A stretch of 52,597 nucleotides of DNA from an uncultured Oscillospiraceae bacterium (GCA_934561515.1 CAKTGM010000010.1:1-52597), one strand, 5' to 3'. Positions 30,730 to 39,982 are shown, numbered from the stretch's first letter. Numbers and translations: made by a program. The notes: a model not told the origin generated them from the sequence alone.

Positions 30730-31863
30730 TCAGACTCTTTCCGAAAGCTTTGCGCTGTAGGCCTCGCGGAAGGCCTCAAATTCGCCCGCATCGAGCGCGT
30801 CGCGGATGCGCTGCGTCAGCTTATTGTAGAAATAGAGGTTGTGCATCACCGCAAGGCGCAGGGCAAGGATCTCCTCCGCTTTGAAGAGATGGCGCAGATA
30901 GGCGCGCGAGAAATTGCGGCACACCGGGCAGTCGCACTGCTCGTCGATGGGACGCTCATCAAGCTTATACTTCTCATTCTTGAGGTTCATGGAACCGCTC
31001 CACGTAAAGAGCTTTCCGTGGCGTGCATTGCGCGCAGGCATCACGCAGTCGAAGAAGTCCACGCCGCGTGCCACACCCTCGATGATGTTCGACGGCGTGC
31101 CGACGCCCATGAGATAGCGCGGCTTTTCCTTCGGCATAAAGGGCTCGACCGCGTCGATGATGTCGTACATCACCTGCGTCGGCTCGCCGACGGCAAGGCC
31201 GCCGATGGCGTAGCCGTCGCAGTCGAGCTTTGCGATCTCCTTCATGTGCCAGACGCGAAGATCCGCGAACGTTGCGCCCTGATTGATGCCGAAGAGCATC
31301 TGCCGCGGGTTCACGGTATCCGGCAAGGCGTTCAGCCTGTCATGCTCGATCTTGCAGCGCTCCAGCCAGCGCAGCGTGCGCTCGCAGGAGTTCTTCGCGT
31401 ACTCGTAGGTCGCGGGATTTTCCACGCACTCGTCGAAGGCCATCGCAATGTCGCTGCCGAGATTCGACTGGATGCGCATACTCTCCTCCGGCCCCATGAA
31501 AATGCGGCGTCCGTCGAGATGTGAGGCAAATGTCACGCCCTCTTCCTTGATTTTGCGGAGCCCCGCAAGGGAAAATACTTGAAACCCGCCGCTGTCGGTC
31601 AGGATGGGGCCGTCCCAGCGCATGAACTTGTGGAGGCCGCCCATCTGCCGCACCACATCGTCGCCGGGGCGGAGGTGCAGGTGGTAGGTGTTGGAAAGCT
31701 CGATCTGGCAGCCGAGGTCCTTTAAGTCAAAGGCGCTCACGCCGCCCTTGATGGCCGCCTGCGTGCCGACGTTCATAAAAACCGGCGTCTGCACTTCCCC
31801 GCCGTGGGCGCATTTGAATTTGCCGCGCCGCGCGCGGCCTTCGTATTTGATGACTTGAAACAT
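30730..31863 (-). CDS. tgt: tRNA-guanine transglycosylase Tgt
   Basis: 377 residues. TIM barrel with the general base D90 (DSGGFQVF), the nucleophile Asp in VDFFDCVMPARNARHG (about 264) and the zinc motif CDCPVC followed by a His in RHLFKAEE. It exchanges guanine for preQ1 at the wobble position of GUN tRNAs. It lies 16 bases after queA, which performs the next queuosine step. Confidence 0.96.
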   Translation of the reverse strand: MFQVIKYEGRARRGKFKCAHGGEVQTPVFMNVGTQAAIKGGVSAFDLKDLGCQIELSNTYHLHLRPGDDVVRQMGGLHKFMRWDGPILTDSGGFQVFSLAGLRKIKEEGVTFASHLDGRRIFMGPEESMRIQSNLGSDIAMAFDECVENPATYEYAKNSCERTLRWLERCKIEHDRLNALPDTVNPRQMLFGINQGATFADLRVWHMKEIAKLDCDGYAIGGLAVGEPTQVMYDIIDAVEPFMPKEKPRYLMGVGTPSNIIEGVARGVDFFDCVMPARNARHGKLFTWSGSMNLKNEKYKLDERPIDEQCDCPVCRNFSRAYLRHLFKAEEILALRLAVMHNLYFYNKLTQRIRDALDAGEFEAFREAYSAKLSERV

Positions 31864-31879
31864 ACTCTATCCTCAATCC

Positions 31880-32905
31880 TCAAGAAATAAACATCGCATC
31901 GCCGAACGAGAAGAAGCGATAGCGTTCCTTCACCGCTTCCTCGTAGGCGTGCAGCACGTGCTCGCGTCCCGCGAGCGCCGAAACGAGCATGATGAGTGTG
32001 GACTGCGGCAGGTGGAAATTCGTGATGAGTGCATCCATCACCTTGAAGCGGTAGCCGGGATAGATGTAGATATTCGTCCAGCCCGCGCTCGGCTCCATGT
32101 GTCCGTCCTCCTGCGCCCAGCTCTCGAGCGTGCGGCAGGAGGTCGTGCCGACGCAGATGACGCGTCCGCCGTTCTTCTTCGTCTCATTGATGAGCGCCGC
32201 CGTCTCCGGCGGGATGACGCAGTATTCGCTGTGCATATCGTGCTGCTCGATGTCGTCCTCCTTGACGGGGCGGAACGTGCCGAGGCCGACGTGCAGCGTC
32301 ACATAGCCGATGTTCACGCCTTGCTTCTGTATCTTCTCCAAAAGCTCCGGCGTAAAGTGCAGCCCCGCCGTCGGCGCGGCCGCGCTGCCCTCGACCTTGG
32401 AGTAGACCGTCTGGTAGCGTTCCTGATCGGCAAGCTCCTCCTTGATGTAGGGCGGCAGCGGCATCTTGCCGAGGCGCTCGAGCACCTCGAGGAAAATGCC
32501 CTCGTAGTCGAATTTCACCATGCGGTTGCCGTCAGGCAGCACGTCCGTGACCTCCGCCGTGAGCTCACCGCCGCCAAAGCGCATCTTCGCGCCCTTGCGC
32601 AGATGCTTGCCGGGGCGCACGATGCACTCCCAGGTCTTCTCCCCCCGGTCGATGAGCAGCAGCACCTCGCACGCGCCGCCGCCCGGCAGGCGCTGGCCCA
32701 AAAGGCGCGCCGGCAGCACGCGGGAGTTGTTTAAAATCAGGCAGTCGCCGGGCTTCAAAAACTCCGGCAGCTCGTAGAAATGCCGGTGTGAGATCGCCCC
32801 CGTCTCTTTGTCAAGGCACATCAGGCGCGATTCGTCGCGCTTTTCCAGCGGTGTCTGTGCAATCAGCTCCTCCGGGAGCTCGTAATCAAAATCTTTGGTC
32901 TTCAT
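31880..32905 (-). CDS. queA: S-adenosylmethionine:tRNA ribosyltransferase-isomerase QueA
   Basis: 341 residues. Family segments are visible: FDYELPEELIAQTPLEKRDESRL cut here for brevity at the start, NNSRVLPARL, AAPTAGLHFT and the C-terminal HLPQSTLIMLVSA. It adds epoxycyclopentane to preQ1-tRNA. The start at 32905 fits the family N-terminus; a longer open frame upstream overlaps spoIID in another frame and was rejected. The ribosome binding site is weak (AAAGAG), suggesting coupling to spoIID, 14 bases upstream. Confidence 0.95.
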   Translation of the reverse strand: MKTKDFDYELPEELIAQTPLEKRDESRLMCLDKETGAISHRHFYELPEFLKPGDCLILNNSRVLPARLLGQRLPGGGACEVLLLIDRGEKTWECIVRPGKHLRKGAKMRFGGGELTAEVTDVLPDGNRMVKFDYEGIFLEVLERLGKMPLPPYIKEELADQERYQTVYSKVEGSAAAPTAGLHFTPELLEKIQKQGVNIGYVTLHVGLGTFRPVKEDDIEQHDMHSEYCVIPPETAALINETKKNGGRVICVGTTSCRTLESWAQEDGHMEPSAGWTNIYIYPGYRFKVMDALITNFHLPQSTLIMLVSALAGREHVLHAYEEAVKERYRFFSFGDAMFIS

Positions 32906-32919
32906 CGTTCTCTTTCCCG

Positions 32920-34485
32920 TTACGCGATCGTAACGCCCGTATAATAGAATTGCAGGATCTCCCGATACGTGCACCCAAGGTTCGCCATCGCATATGCGCC
33001 CCACTGGCTCATGCCGACGTTGTGCCCGTAGCCGCTGCCGGTGATCGTAAAGCTGCCGTTCGCCGCGCCGACCGCCGCAGCGCCCTGTCCCAGCGCCGCC
33101 GTACCGCTCGCGGTGATGGCATAGGCGCTGCCAACGACGCTTGCCGTGCCGCCGCTGCCGTCGACAACGCGCATCGAGCCGAGGTCGACGCGCTCGCCGC
33201 TCTCGTTGACGCTGTAGCCGCCGCTCGTGCCGCCGCCGATCGCAAAGCGCTGGCTGCGCAGATTCAGCAGCGTCCGGCACGCTTCGCGCGAAACGGTCTT
33301 CGTCCCGTTCGTGCCGGCGAAGGTGACGGAATAGACATTGCCCATATCGGTCAGGGCGGAAACGTAGACATTCTGCACCGTACCGACGCCGTAGCCCCTG
33401 CTGTTCAGAAGATTCGTCAGCTCAGAGGCTGTGTAGGTCGTCGACCAGTTGTACTTTGAAATGCGCGAGGCGATCTGCCCCTCATAGGGATCGATCTTGC
33501 CCTTGAGGTAAGGAACCTCCTTGCCCCAGACATTCAGGCTGTCCTCGCTCGCGCCGCCGTTGCTTGAGTAGTAAACCGCATCCTGCACGATCTGCCCGCC
33601 GTAGTAGAGGCACTGCCCCGCCGTCTGGTCGACCGCAGAATCGGAGTAGGCGTTGCTCGCCGCCGTGCCCTGATAGACCTGACAGTGCGTCGCAGCGCAG
33701 ATGTCAAAGCCCTGCGAGCGGTGCTTCGTCTGGCAGGCGGCATAGGTGCGCGCGCAGACCGCCTGCGCCTTGAGCGCTTCGATCGGCCAATCCTTGCTCA
33801 TTTCCCAGGGGATGACGCACTTGACGTAGTCCTCCATGCTCACGACGTTGACGACATTGATCGCGCCGCCCGTCACGCGCTGGTATTCAAAGCCGCCATA
33901 GTAGCGGTAGCCGCGAAACCATGTGACCGTTTTCTGTCCCGCCTCGATGGGGCGGATGCCCAGCGAGTAAAGACCGCTCTGGTCGAACTCAAAGAGGACG
34001 GTGCTCGTCCCGGTGACGATGACCGTCACCCCCGTGCTGCTGCCGCCGGCGACCGTGCCCGCCGTGCCGAGCGAATAGAGCGCGCTCTGCGCGCTGCCAT
34101 AGTCGCCGTAATTGCCCACGCGGACCACGAACACGCCGTTGTCATACGCCGCAAAGCCGCCGTACTGCGATGCGCGCAGCGAAGCGGCCGCATAGTCGTA
34201 GAACGTCTCCGCAAGCTGGACGTGATAGCTCCGGTCCTCCGTCACGGTGATCTTCTCGCAGCCAGCAGGCAGCGCCGCAAGCTGGACAAAATTGCACGAG
34301 CCGTCGAAATAGCCCAGCGCGTAGCCGCCAAAGGGCGAGTAATTCTGTAAATTCGCCTCGCTCATGGCTTCGTTGCCGTATTTTAGCCCCACCCTGAGCA
34401 TATCATGTTCTGCGGCCTGTGCGCCCGCGCACATCGCGATGCACAGCAGCAGCGAAAGGAGAAACGTCCTGCACCATTTTTTCAT
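32920..34485 (-). CDS. spoIID: SpoIID/LytB-domain protein (stage II sporulation protein D-like)
   Basis: 521 residues. A signal peptide (1-24, ending AQA) precedes a beta-rich region with a SPOR-like repeat (about 100-175). The SpoIID domain follows (about 220-330, with SMEDYVKCVIPWEM carrying the catalytic Glu, and KAQAVCARTYA), and the end is GHNVGMSQWGAYAMA. SpoIID is the lytic transglycosylase of the engulfment complex. The protein is longer than Bacillus SpoIID (about 340), so a paralogous SpoIID/LytB protein is possible. It leads the spoIID-queA-tgt operon; GGGGGAGG precedes ATG 34485. Confidence 0.85.
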   Translation of the reverse strand: MKKWCRTFLLSLLLCIAMCAGAQAAEHDMLRVGLKYGNEAMSEANLQNYSPFGGYALGYFDGSCNFVQLAALPAGCEKITVTEDRSYHVQLAETFYDYAAASLRASQYGGFAAYDNGVFVVRVGNYGDYGSAQSALYSLGTAGTVAGGSSTGVTVIVTGTSTVLFEFDQSGLYSLGIRPIEAGQKTVTWFRGYRYYGGFEYQRVTGGAINVVNVVSMEDYVKCVIPWEMSKDWPIEALKAQAVCARTYAACQTKHRSQGFDICAATHCQVYQGTAASNAYSDSAVDQTAGQCLYYGGQIVQDAVYYSSNGGASEDSLNVWGKEVPYLKGKIDPYEGQIASRISKYNWSTTYTASELTNLLNSRGYGVGTVQNVYVSALTDMGNVYSVTFAGTNGTKTVSREACRTLLNLRSQRFAIGGGTSGGYSVNESGERVDLGSMRVVDGSGGTASVVGSAYAITASGTAALGQGAAAVGAANGSFTITGSGYGHNVGMSQWGAYAMANLGCTYREILQFYYTGVTIA

Positions 34486-34531
34486 AGCATCCTCCCCCGG
34501 AAGGCCCATATCGATATGAATCGTATTTTAC

Positions 34532-34560
34532 ATTATACGACAGATCTCTTCCACTTTCAA
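34532..34560 (-). promoter_or_regulatory. sigma-A-type promoter for spoIID-queA-tgt
   Basis: On the minus strand TTGAAA (34560-34555), 17-bp spacer, TATAAT (34537-34532). A vegetative promoter would explain co-transcription of queA and tgt with a sporulation-type gene. Confidence 0.82.
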
Positions 34561-34631
34561 GCACGTCCGTGCATCTTTTCGGCCGTTCGCGTGCAAAGCG
34601 GCGACTCATCTTAAAAAAGGAGCGATGAACC

Positions 34632-35519
34632 ATGAAACCTCTTGTCTTTTCCGGCAGCGCCGTTGCCATCGTCACGCCCTTCAGAGGCGGCAAAGTGGAC
34701 TTCCCCGCCTTCGACCGTCTCGTTGCATGGCAGCTTCAGCAGGGCACCGACGCCATCGTTGTCTGCGGCACGACCGGCGAGGCGGCAACGCTGAACTTAG
34801 AAGAGCGCAGCGCGCTCATCGAGCGCTGCGTGCGCATCGTCGACCATCGCGTGCCCGTCATCGCGGGCAGCGGCACGAACAACACCTCCTCTGCCGTCGC
34901 CCTCTCGCGCGACGCGCAACAGTCCGGCGCCGATGCGCTGCTCGTCGTCACTCCCTACTACAACAAGGCCTCGCAAAACGGCCTTGTGCGCCACTTTTCA
35001 GCCATCGCCGACGCAGTCGACATCCCGCTCATCCTCTACAACGTTCCCTCGCGCACGGGAGTCTGCTGCACGGCGCAGACCTATCAAAAGCTCGCCGCGC
35101 ACCCGAACATCGCGGGCGTCAAGGAGGCGAGTGACGATTTCGATCTCATTCAGGAGACGCTGCGCCTCTGCCCGCCGGACTTTACCCTCTGGAGCGGCAA
35201 TGATTCTTCCACGACCGCCATCATGGCGCTTGGCGGCAAGGGCGTCATCTCCGTCGCCGCAAACATCGTCCCGCGCGAGATGCACGCGCTGACGCAGCTC
35301 TGCCTTGCCGGACGCTTTCAAGAGGCCGCCGCGCTCCAGCTCCGGCTGCACGAGCTGATCGGGGCGCTCTTCTGCGAGGTCAACCCCATCCCCGTCAAGG
35401 CCGCGATGGAAAAGCTCGGCCTGTGCGGCGGCGAGCTGCGGCTGCCGCTGTGCACGATCTCCGAGCGCAATCTGCCGCGCCTTACGCGCGCGATGCAGGA
35501 CTTCGGCGTTGCGATATAA
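34632..35519 (+). CDS. dapA: 4-hydroxy-tetrahydrodipicolinate synthase DapA
   Basis: 295 residues, TIM barrel. T47-T48 (GTTGEA), Y136 and R141 (YNVPSRTG) and the Schiff-base lysine K164 (GVKEAS) are all present. It condenses pyruvate with aspartate semialdehyde in the lysine/diaminopimelate pathway, which also feeds dipicolinic acid of spores. ATG 34632 has AAAAAGGAG upstream. It is the only plus-strand protein gene between 14.5 and 47.9 kb. No dap neighbours are present and no consensus promoter was found in the 72 bases shared with the spoIID promoter region. Confidence 0.95.
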   Translation: MKPLVFSGSAVAIVTPFRGGKVDFPAFDRLVAWQLQQGTDAIVVCGTTGEAATLNLEERSALIERCVRIVDHRVPVIAGSGTNNTSSAVALSRDAQQSGADALLVVTPYYNKASQNGLVRHFSAIADAVDIPLILYNVPSRTGVCCTAQTYQKLAAHPNIAGVKEASDDFDLIQETLRLCPPDFTLWSGNDSSTTAIMALGGKGVISVAANIVPREMHALTQLCLAGRFQEAAALQLRLHELIGALFCEVNPIPVKAAMEKLGLCGGELRLPLCTISERNLPRLTRAMQDFGVAI

Positions 35520-35524
35520 GGCGT

Positions 35525-35601
35525 ATTCATCGCGCATTCACGCAGTATTCACCCTATATTCACGCCGCATTCGCTGTTATTCATCTGATTTTGAATATTC
35601 A
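35525..35601. repeat. Phased ATTCA repeats, 11-bp period
   Basis: ATTCA occurs at 35525, 35536, 35547 and 35558, ATTCG at 35569, ATTCA at 35579 and again at 35597. The first five are exactly 11 bp apart. The array starts six bases after the dapA stop codon and precedes the tyrS terminator. It has no gene immediately downstream on either strand. Confidence 0.75.
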
Positions 35602-35632
35602 ATTCTCCATTTCTCCGTTTGTGCATCCCGAC

Positions 35633-35671
35633 AAAAAGCAGGTTCCGCGCCGGTATTGGCGCGGAACCTGC
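35633..35671 (-). terminator. Terminator after tyrS
   Basis: A 14-bp perfect stem (GCAGGTTCCGCGCC) with a 6-base loop, followed by T5 on the minus strand. It also faces the convergent dapA. Confidence 0.9.
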
Positions 35672-35699
35672 TGCGTTTACACCTTGTAATCAGTCGTTC

Positions 35700-36923
35700 T
35701 TAGACCTTCACTCGATGGAAGACCTTCTTGCCCTTGCGGACGATGATGCCCTCGCCCTCAAAGCGCTCGCGCGCAAGGCTCTCGTCGATGGATGCAACCT
35801 TCACGTCGTCCACCGTCACGCCGCCCTGCTGCACAAGGCGGCGCGCCTCGCCGCGGGACGGGCACAGGCCGGTCGTGACCAGCATGGAGAGCACGTTGAT
35901 GCCGCCGTTTTCAAAGTCGGCGTCCGTGAGCACGCTCGTCGGCATATTGGCGGAATCGCCGCCCGCGCCGAAGAGAGCCTTGGCAGACTCCTCCGCCTTC
36001 TTCGCCTCCTCTTCCCCGTGGACGAGCGCAGTGAGCTCGTAGGCGAGGATCTCCTTGGCGCGGTTGAGCTGGCTGCCCTCCCACTTGTCCATCTCGTCGA
36101 TCTGCTCCAGCGGCAGGAAGGTGAGCATACGGATGCACTTCAAAACATCGCTGTCGCCCACATTGCGCCAGTACTGGTAGAAGTCGTAGGGAGAGGTCTT
36201 CTTCGGGTCGAGCCAGACGGCGTTGCCGGCAGTCTTGCCCATCTTGTGCCCCTGCGAGTCGGTCAGCAGCGTGATGGTCATCGCGTGCGCGTCCTTGCCG
36301 AGCTTGCGGCGGATGAGCTCCGTACCGCCGAGCATATTGGACCACTGGTCATCGCCGCCGAACTGCATATTGCAGCCGTAGTGCTGGAAGAGGTGATAGA
36401 AGTCGTAGGACTGCATGATCATGTAGTTGAACTCAAGGAAGGAAAGGCCCTTCTCCATGCGCTGCTCGTAGCACTTGGCGCGCAGCATATTGTTCACGGA
36501 GAAGCACGCGCCCACCTCGCGCAGCAGCTCAATATAATTGAGATTCAGCAGCCAGTCGGCGTTGTTGACCATGATGGCCTTGCCCTCGCCGAAGTCGATG
36601 AAGCGCTCCATCTGGCGCTTGAAGCACTCTGCGTTGTGGTCGATATCTTCCTTGGTGAGCATCTTGCGCATATCCGTGCGGCCCGAGGGGTCGCCGATCA
36701 TGGTCGTGCCGCCGCCGATAAGCGCGACAGGCTGGTTGCCCGCCATCTGGAGGCGCTTCATCAGCGTCAGCGCCATAAAGTGGCCCGCCGTCAGACTGTC
36801 GGCCGTGCAGTCAAAGCCGATGTAGAACTTGGCCTTGCCCGCGTTGACCATTTCGCGGATCTCTTCCTCATTCGTGACCTGCGCCAGCAGACCGCGCGCC
36901 TGCAGCTCTTCATAAATACCCAT
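35700..36923 (-). CDS. tyrS: Tyrosyl-tRNA synthetase
   Basis: 407 residues. Class I synthetase with the HIGH-type segment LTAGHF, tyrosine-binding segments (FDCTADSL; YDFYHLFQHYGCNMQFGGDDQW), the KMSKS loop as KMGKT, and a C-terminal S4 domain (about 345-405; RRLVQQGGVTVDD). ATG 36923 follows AGGAGGAAC. The gene is controlled by a T-box leader. Confidence 0.96.
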   Translation of the reverse strand: MGIYEELQARGLLAQVTNEEEIREMVNAGKAKFYIGFDCTADSLTAGHFMALTLMKRLQMAGNQPVALIGGGTTMIGDPSGRTDMRKMLTKEDIDHNAECFKRQMERFIDFGEGKAIMVNNADWLLNLNYIELLREVGACFSVNNMLRAKCYEQRMEKGLSFLEFNYMIMQSYDFYHLFQHYGCNMQFGGDDQWSNMLGGTELIRRKLGKDAHAMTITLLTDSQGHKMGKTAGNAVWLDPKKTSPYDFYQYWRNVGDSDVLKCIRMLTFLPLEQIDEMDKWEGSQLNRAKEILAYELTALVHGEEEAKKAEESAKALFGAGGDSANMPTSVLTDADFENGGINVLSMLVTTGLCPSRGEARRLVQQGGVTVDDVKVASIDESLARERFEGEGIIVRKGKKVFHRVKV

Positions 36924-36985
36924 TTTAGTTCCTCCTATGTTCATTTTCATTTGATTTTCGGACATTCCCGGGCGCTTCCGGGTAA

Positions 36986-37255
36986 GAAAAAACGCCCCCT
37001 GTCCGTTCGGACAGAGGGCGAGCATGACTCGCGGTACCACCTCTGGTTCGCCGCCTTTTCGCAAAGGCAGCCTCACGGAGTGCAGACACACTCCCGCGCG
37101 ATAACGGGCGCTCCCGGGGCGCGCCTACTGGAAGAAGCTTCGTTCGGGCGCCGGCTCCGCGGTGTATTTGGGCACGTTCCCCCTCCTTCTTCCACCGACC
37201 GAAGGCTCTCTTTGCAGGAAACTCTTGCTTACTTCTCCGCTTCATCGCCGTAAAC
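36986..37255 (-). promoter_or_regulatory. T-box riboswitch of tyrS
   Basis: On the minus strand the leader has stem I with the conserved AGAGAGCC and GGTGGAAGAAGG elements, then a specifier loop with TAC (37166-37164) between AAA and ACC, matching tyrosine. The canonical T-box AGAGGTGGTACCGCG (about 37031-37045) pairs in the antiterminator. A terminator stem (CGCCCTCTGTCC / GGACAGGGGGCG, GAAC loop) ends in T6 near 36986. Uncharged tRNA-Tyr would bind and allow transcription into tyrS. Confidence 0.95.
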
Positions 37256-37261
37256 GCGATT

Positions 37262-37290
37262 ATTGTACCGAAAAGGCCTGCGCTTGTCAA
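37262..37290 (-). promoter_or_regulatory. sigma-A promoter of the tyrS T-box leader
   Basis: On the minus strand TTGACA (37290-37285), 17-bp spacer, TACAAT (37267-37262). The -35 overlaps the stop codon of the upstream M28-like gene. Confidence 0.88.
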
Positions 37291-38234
37291 GCCTTTTGCG
37301 GCTGGTAGTTCATAATGAGCCTGCAAAGACCTTCGCGCAGGAGGGCAATGTTCTCCTCGTCGATGCTCTCCGTGCCGCGCGGCAGAATGCAGCGGCCGAA
37401 GCCCGCGACCTTCTTGCAGGCGCACACAGCTGTGCTGTGCGGGAAAACTCTGTTGTCCGACGGGAAAATGATCTGCCCGTCCGTCTTCAAAAAGCAGGTC
37501 TTCTTTTCGCCGTTGACGAAATTCCCACTGATGGCGTCGAGCAGGTCGCCGTCCCAGCGCGTCGCCTTGCTCGGCAGCACCAGCAGCTCGTCCCCCTCGC
37601 CCACGCAGTCGACGACGAAAACCGGCTTTTCCTTGAGGCGCGGGTACGCGCGGCGCAGGCGCTTCGCGCCCTTTCCCGTCTGCGTGCCGCCATCGAGGAA
37701 GAGGAAGCAGACCTCGCTGCGATAGCGCGGCGTCAGCGTCTTTGCGACCTCAAGCAGCGTCACAACGCCGGAGGTGTTGGCGTTGCGGTTGTTCTTCTCA
37801 TCGGGGCCGTACTTCGGATAAAAGAGCGCCACGGCCAGAAGCAGCAGAAAAAGCGGCAGCATCATGCCCGGCAAATTGAGCGGGAACGTGACGGCAAGGG
37901 AGAGCAAAAAGCTCCCCGCCACCAGCAAGAGCGGAAAAAGCGCCTGATAGAGCAGGAACGTCAGCGGCCGCGTCGGGCAGATGAGCGGCGGCAGGATCTC
38001 CCGCACGCCCGTGTCGTAATGCGCCGCAAGAACGATCTTCGCCTTGTCGATATCGCCCACGACCACGTTCGTCACGCTGCCGCCCGCGGCAAGCGCGCTC
38101 TCCCCGCTCTCGAGTCTCGGCGCGTAGCCAAGCTCCTTGAACGTGTGGACGAGCCATGTGCGAAATTCCATTTTTTCTTTTTCCCTGCGGCGCAGCGGAA
38201 AATCCCGCTCGATGCGCGCGGCAAACTCATTCAT
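37287..38234 (-). CDS. M28-peptidase-like membrane protein, probably catalytically degenerate
   Basis: 315 residues. The M28 fold is interrupted by two transmembrane helices (about 92-135). The first zinc pair HxD is kept (AAHYDTG), as is an Asp in VVDCVGEGD. The bridging Asp of the usual xDNxSG motif is absent (NNRNANTSGVVTLLEVA), and the catalytic Glu-Glu is replaced by Gly-Thr (FLDGGTQTG). It follows recN by 62 bases at the end of the long OLE-dxs operon. ATG 38234 was chosen for its GGAAC site and family start. The role may be structural rather than proteolytic (inference). Confidence 0.7.
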   Translation of the reverse strand: MNEFAARIERDFPLRRREKEKMEFRTWLVHTFKELGYAPRLESGESALAAGGSVTNVVVGDIDKAKIVLAAHYDTGVREILPPLICPTRPLTFLLYQALFPLLLVAGSFLLSLAVTFPLNLPGMMLPLFLLLLAVALFYPKYGPDEKNNRNANTSGVVTLLEVAKTLTPRYRSEVCFLFLDGGTQTGKGAKRLRRAYPRLKEKPVFVVDCVGEGDELLVLPSKATRWDGDLLDAISGNFVNGEKKTCFLKTDGQIIFPSDNRVFPHSTAVCACKKVAGFGRCILPRGTESIDEENIALLREGLCRLIMNYQPQKA

Positions 38235-38296
38235 GCCGTTGTTCCTTTCCCGAAAAGCGCCGGAAGCGGCGCTCATATCTTGCAAGTAGTTCTGCT

Positions 38297-39982
38297 TTAC
38301 AATAGCGTATTCTTGAATCTTTCCGCCGCGCCCAGCATTTCCTCCGCGCCGGAGAGCATTGTTTCGCTCGGATGGTCTCCGCCGCTCATGCGCGCGATCT
38401 CCGCGCGGCGCGCCGCACGGTCAAGCTCGCGCACGCGCGTCAGCGTGCGGCCGTTTTCCTCGCCCTTTTCCACGCCGAAGTGCACGTCCGCCATCGCCGT
38501 GAGCTGCGGAAGATGCGTCACGCACAGCACCTGCCGCGTGCGCGAGAGCCGCGCGAGCTTTTCCGCCACGCGCTGGGCGGCACGGCCCGAAACGCCGGTA
38601 TCGACCTCGTCAAAAACCATGGTCATCACGCTGTCCTGCTCGGCCAGCACATTTTTAAGTGCCAGCATGATGCGCGACAGCTCACCGCCCGAGGCGATCT
38701 TCCGGATCGGGCGCAGGTCCTCGCCAACGTTGGCCGACATCAGGAATTCGACCGTGTCCGTGCCGTCCTCCGAAAGCTCCTTTTCCTGAAAATCGATGGA
38801 AAAGCGCAGCTTCGGCATATCAAGCTCGGACAATTCCCGGGAAATACGCGTCTCCAGCTCCTTCGCCGCCGCGCGGCGCTTGTCCGTGAGCGCGCGCGCC
38901 GCTTCCCGCGCGGCGCGTTCCTGCGCCGTGCATTTCTCCGCAAGCTGCGCCAGACGGTCGTCCGCATACTCGATGCGGTCGAGCTCCTCGCGCGACCGCT
39001 CGAGGTAGGAGAGCATTTCCTCCACGCTCGAGCCGTACTTCTTTTTCAGCCGGTAGAGCTGGTCGCAGCGGGACTCCACCGCGTCGAGCTCCTGGGGAGA
39101 AAAGTCATATTCATTCTTTTTGTCGCGGATCGTCTCCGCAAGGTCATACGCTTCACAGCGCAGTGATTCCAATCGGTCCGATAGCTCGACAAATTCATCG
39201 CCGAGGCTCCTCAATCCGCGCAGCGCATCCTCCGCCTCCTTGATGGCGGACACTGCGCCGAGGTTCTCGTCCCCGCCGTTCAGGCAGCCGTCCGCCGCCG
39301 AGATCGCGGAGAGGAACTTCTCGCCGTTGCGCAGGATGTTGCGGCGGGCGAGGAGCGTCTCCTCCTCCCCCTCCTGCAAGTCCGCGCGCTCAAGCTCGTC
39401 GATCTGATGGTGCAGCATATCGACGCGGCGTGCCTTTTCCGCCTCGTCCATTTTGAGCGCGTCCATCTCGCGCCTCGTCGCGCGCCACGCATCATAGCGC
39501 TCACGGTAGGCCGCGAGTTCCGCATCCACCCGGCCAAAGCGGTCGAGGTAGACAAGGTGCTGCTCCTCGTCGAGCAGCTGCTGCCCGTCGTGCTGGCCGT
39601 GGATGTTGAGCAGGCTCGCGCCGATGCGCCTGAGCTGCGCAACCGTCACCGGCCGCCCGCTCACGCGGCAGACGTTTTTTCCGTCGCCATAAAGCTCGCG
39701 CTGCAAAAGGAGCGTTCCGTCCTCCTCCGGCGCAAGACCGTTTTCTTCAAGGCCCGGCAGCGCCGCCGGCACGCCGCCGAAGGTCGCGCTGACGAAGGCC
39801 TTCTCCGCGCCCGTGCGGATGAGCTCGCGCGAGGTGCGCTGGCCGAGCACCGCGCCGAGCGCGTCGATGACGATGGATTTGCCCGCGCCTGTCTCGCCCG
39901 TCAGCGCGTTGAAGCCGCTGCCGAAGGCGATGTCCGCGCGCTCGATGATGGCAATATTCTCAATGTGCAAAAGCTCAAGCAT
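38297..39982 (-). CDS. recN: DNA repair protein RecN
   Basis: 561 residues of the SMC-like RecN family. Walker A GETGAGKS (29-36), central coiled coils (about 160-370), the signature KIASGGELSRIMLALK and Walker B MVFDEVDTGVSG. It acts early in double-strand break repair. Position directly after argR in a tlyA-nadK-argR-recN block is the classical Firmicutes order. Confidence 0.96.
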   Translation of the reverse strand: MLELLHIENIAIIERADIAFGSGFNALTGETGAGKSIVIDALGAVLGQRTSRELIRTGAEKAFVSATFGGVPAALPGLEENGLAPEEDGTLLLQRELYGDGKNVCRVSGRPVTVAQLRRIGASLLNIHGQHDGQQLLDEEQHLVYLDRFGRVDAELAAYRERYDAWRATRREMDALKMDEAEKARRVDMLHHQIDELERADLQEGEEETLLARRNILRNGEKFLSAISAADGCLNGGDENLGAVSAIKEAEDALRGLRSLGDEFVELSDRLESLRCEAYDLAETIRDKKNEYDFSPQELDAVESRCDQLYRLKKKYGSSVEEMLSYLERSREELDRIEYADDRLAQLAEKCTAQERAAREAARALTDKRRAAAKELETRISRELSELDMPKLRFSIDFQEKELSEDGTDTVEFLMSANVGEDLRPIRKIASGGELSRIMLALKNVLAEQDSVMTMVFDEVDTGVSGRAAQRVAEKLARLSRTRQVLCVTHLPQLTAMADVHFGVEKGEENGRTLTRVRELDRAARRAEIARMSGGDHPSETMLSGAEEMLGAAERFKNTLL

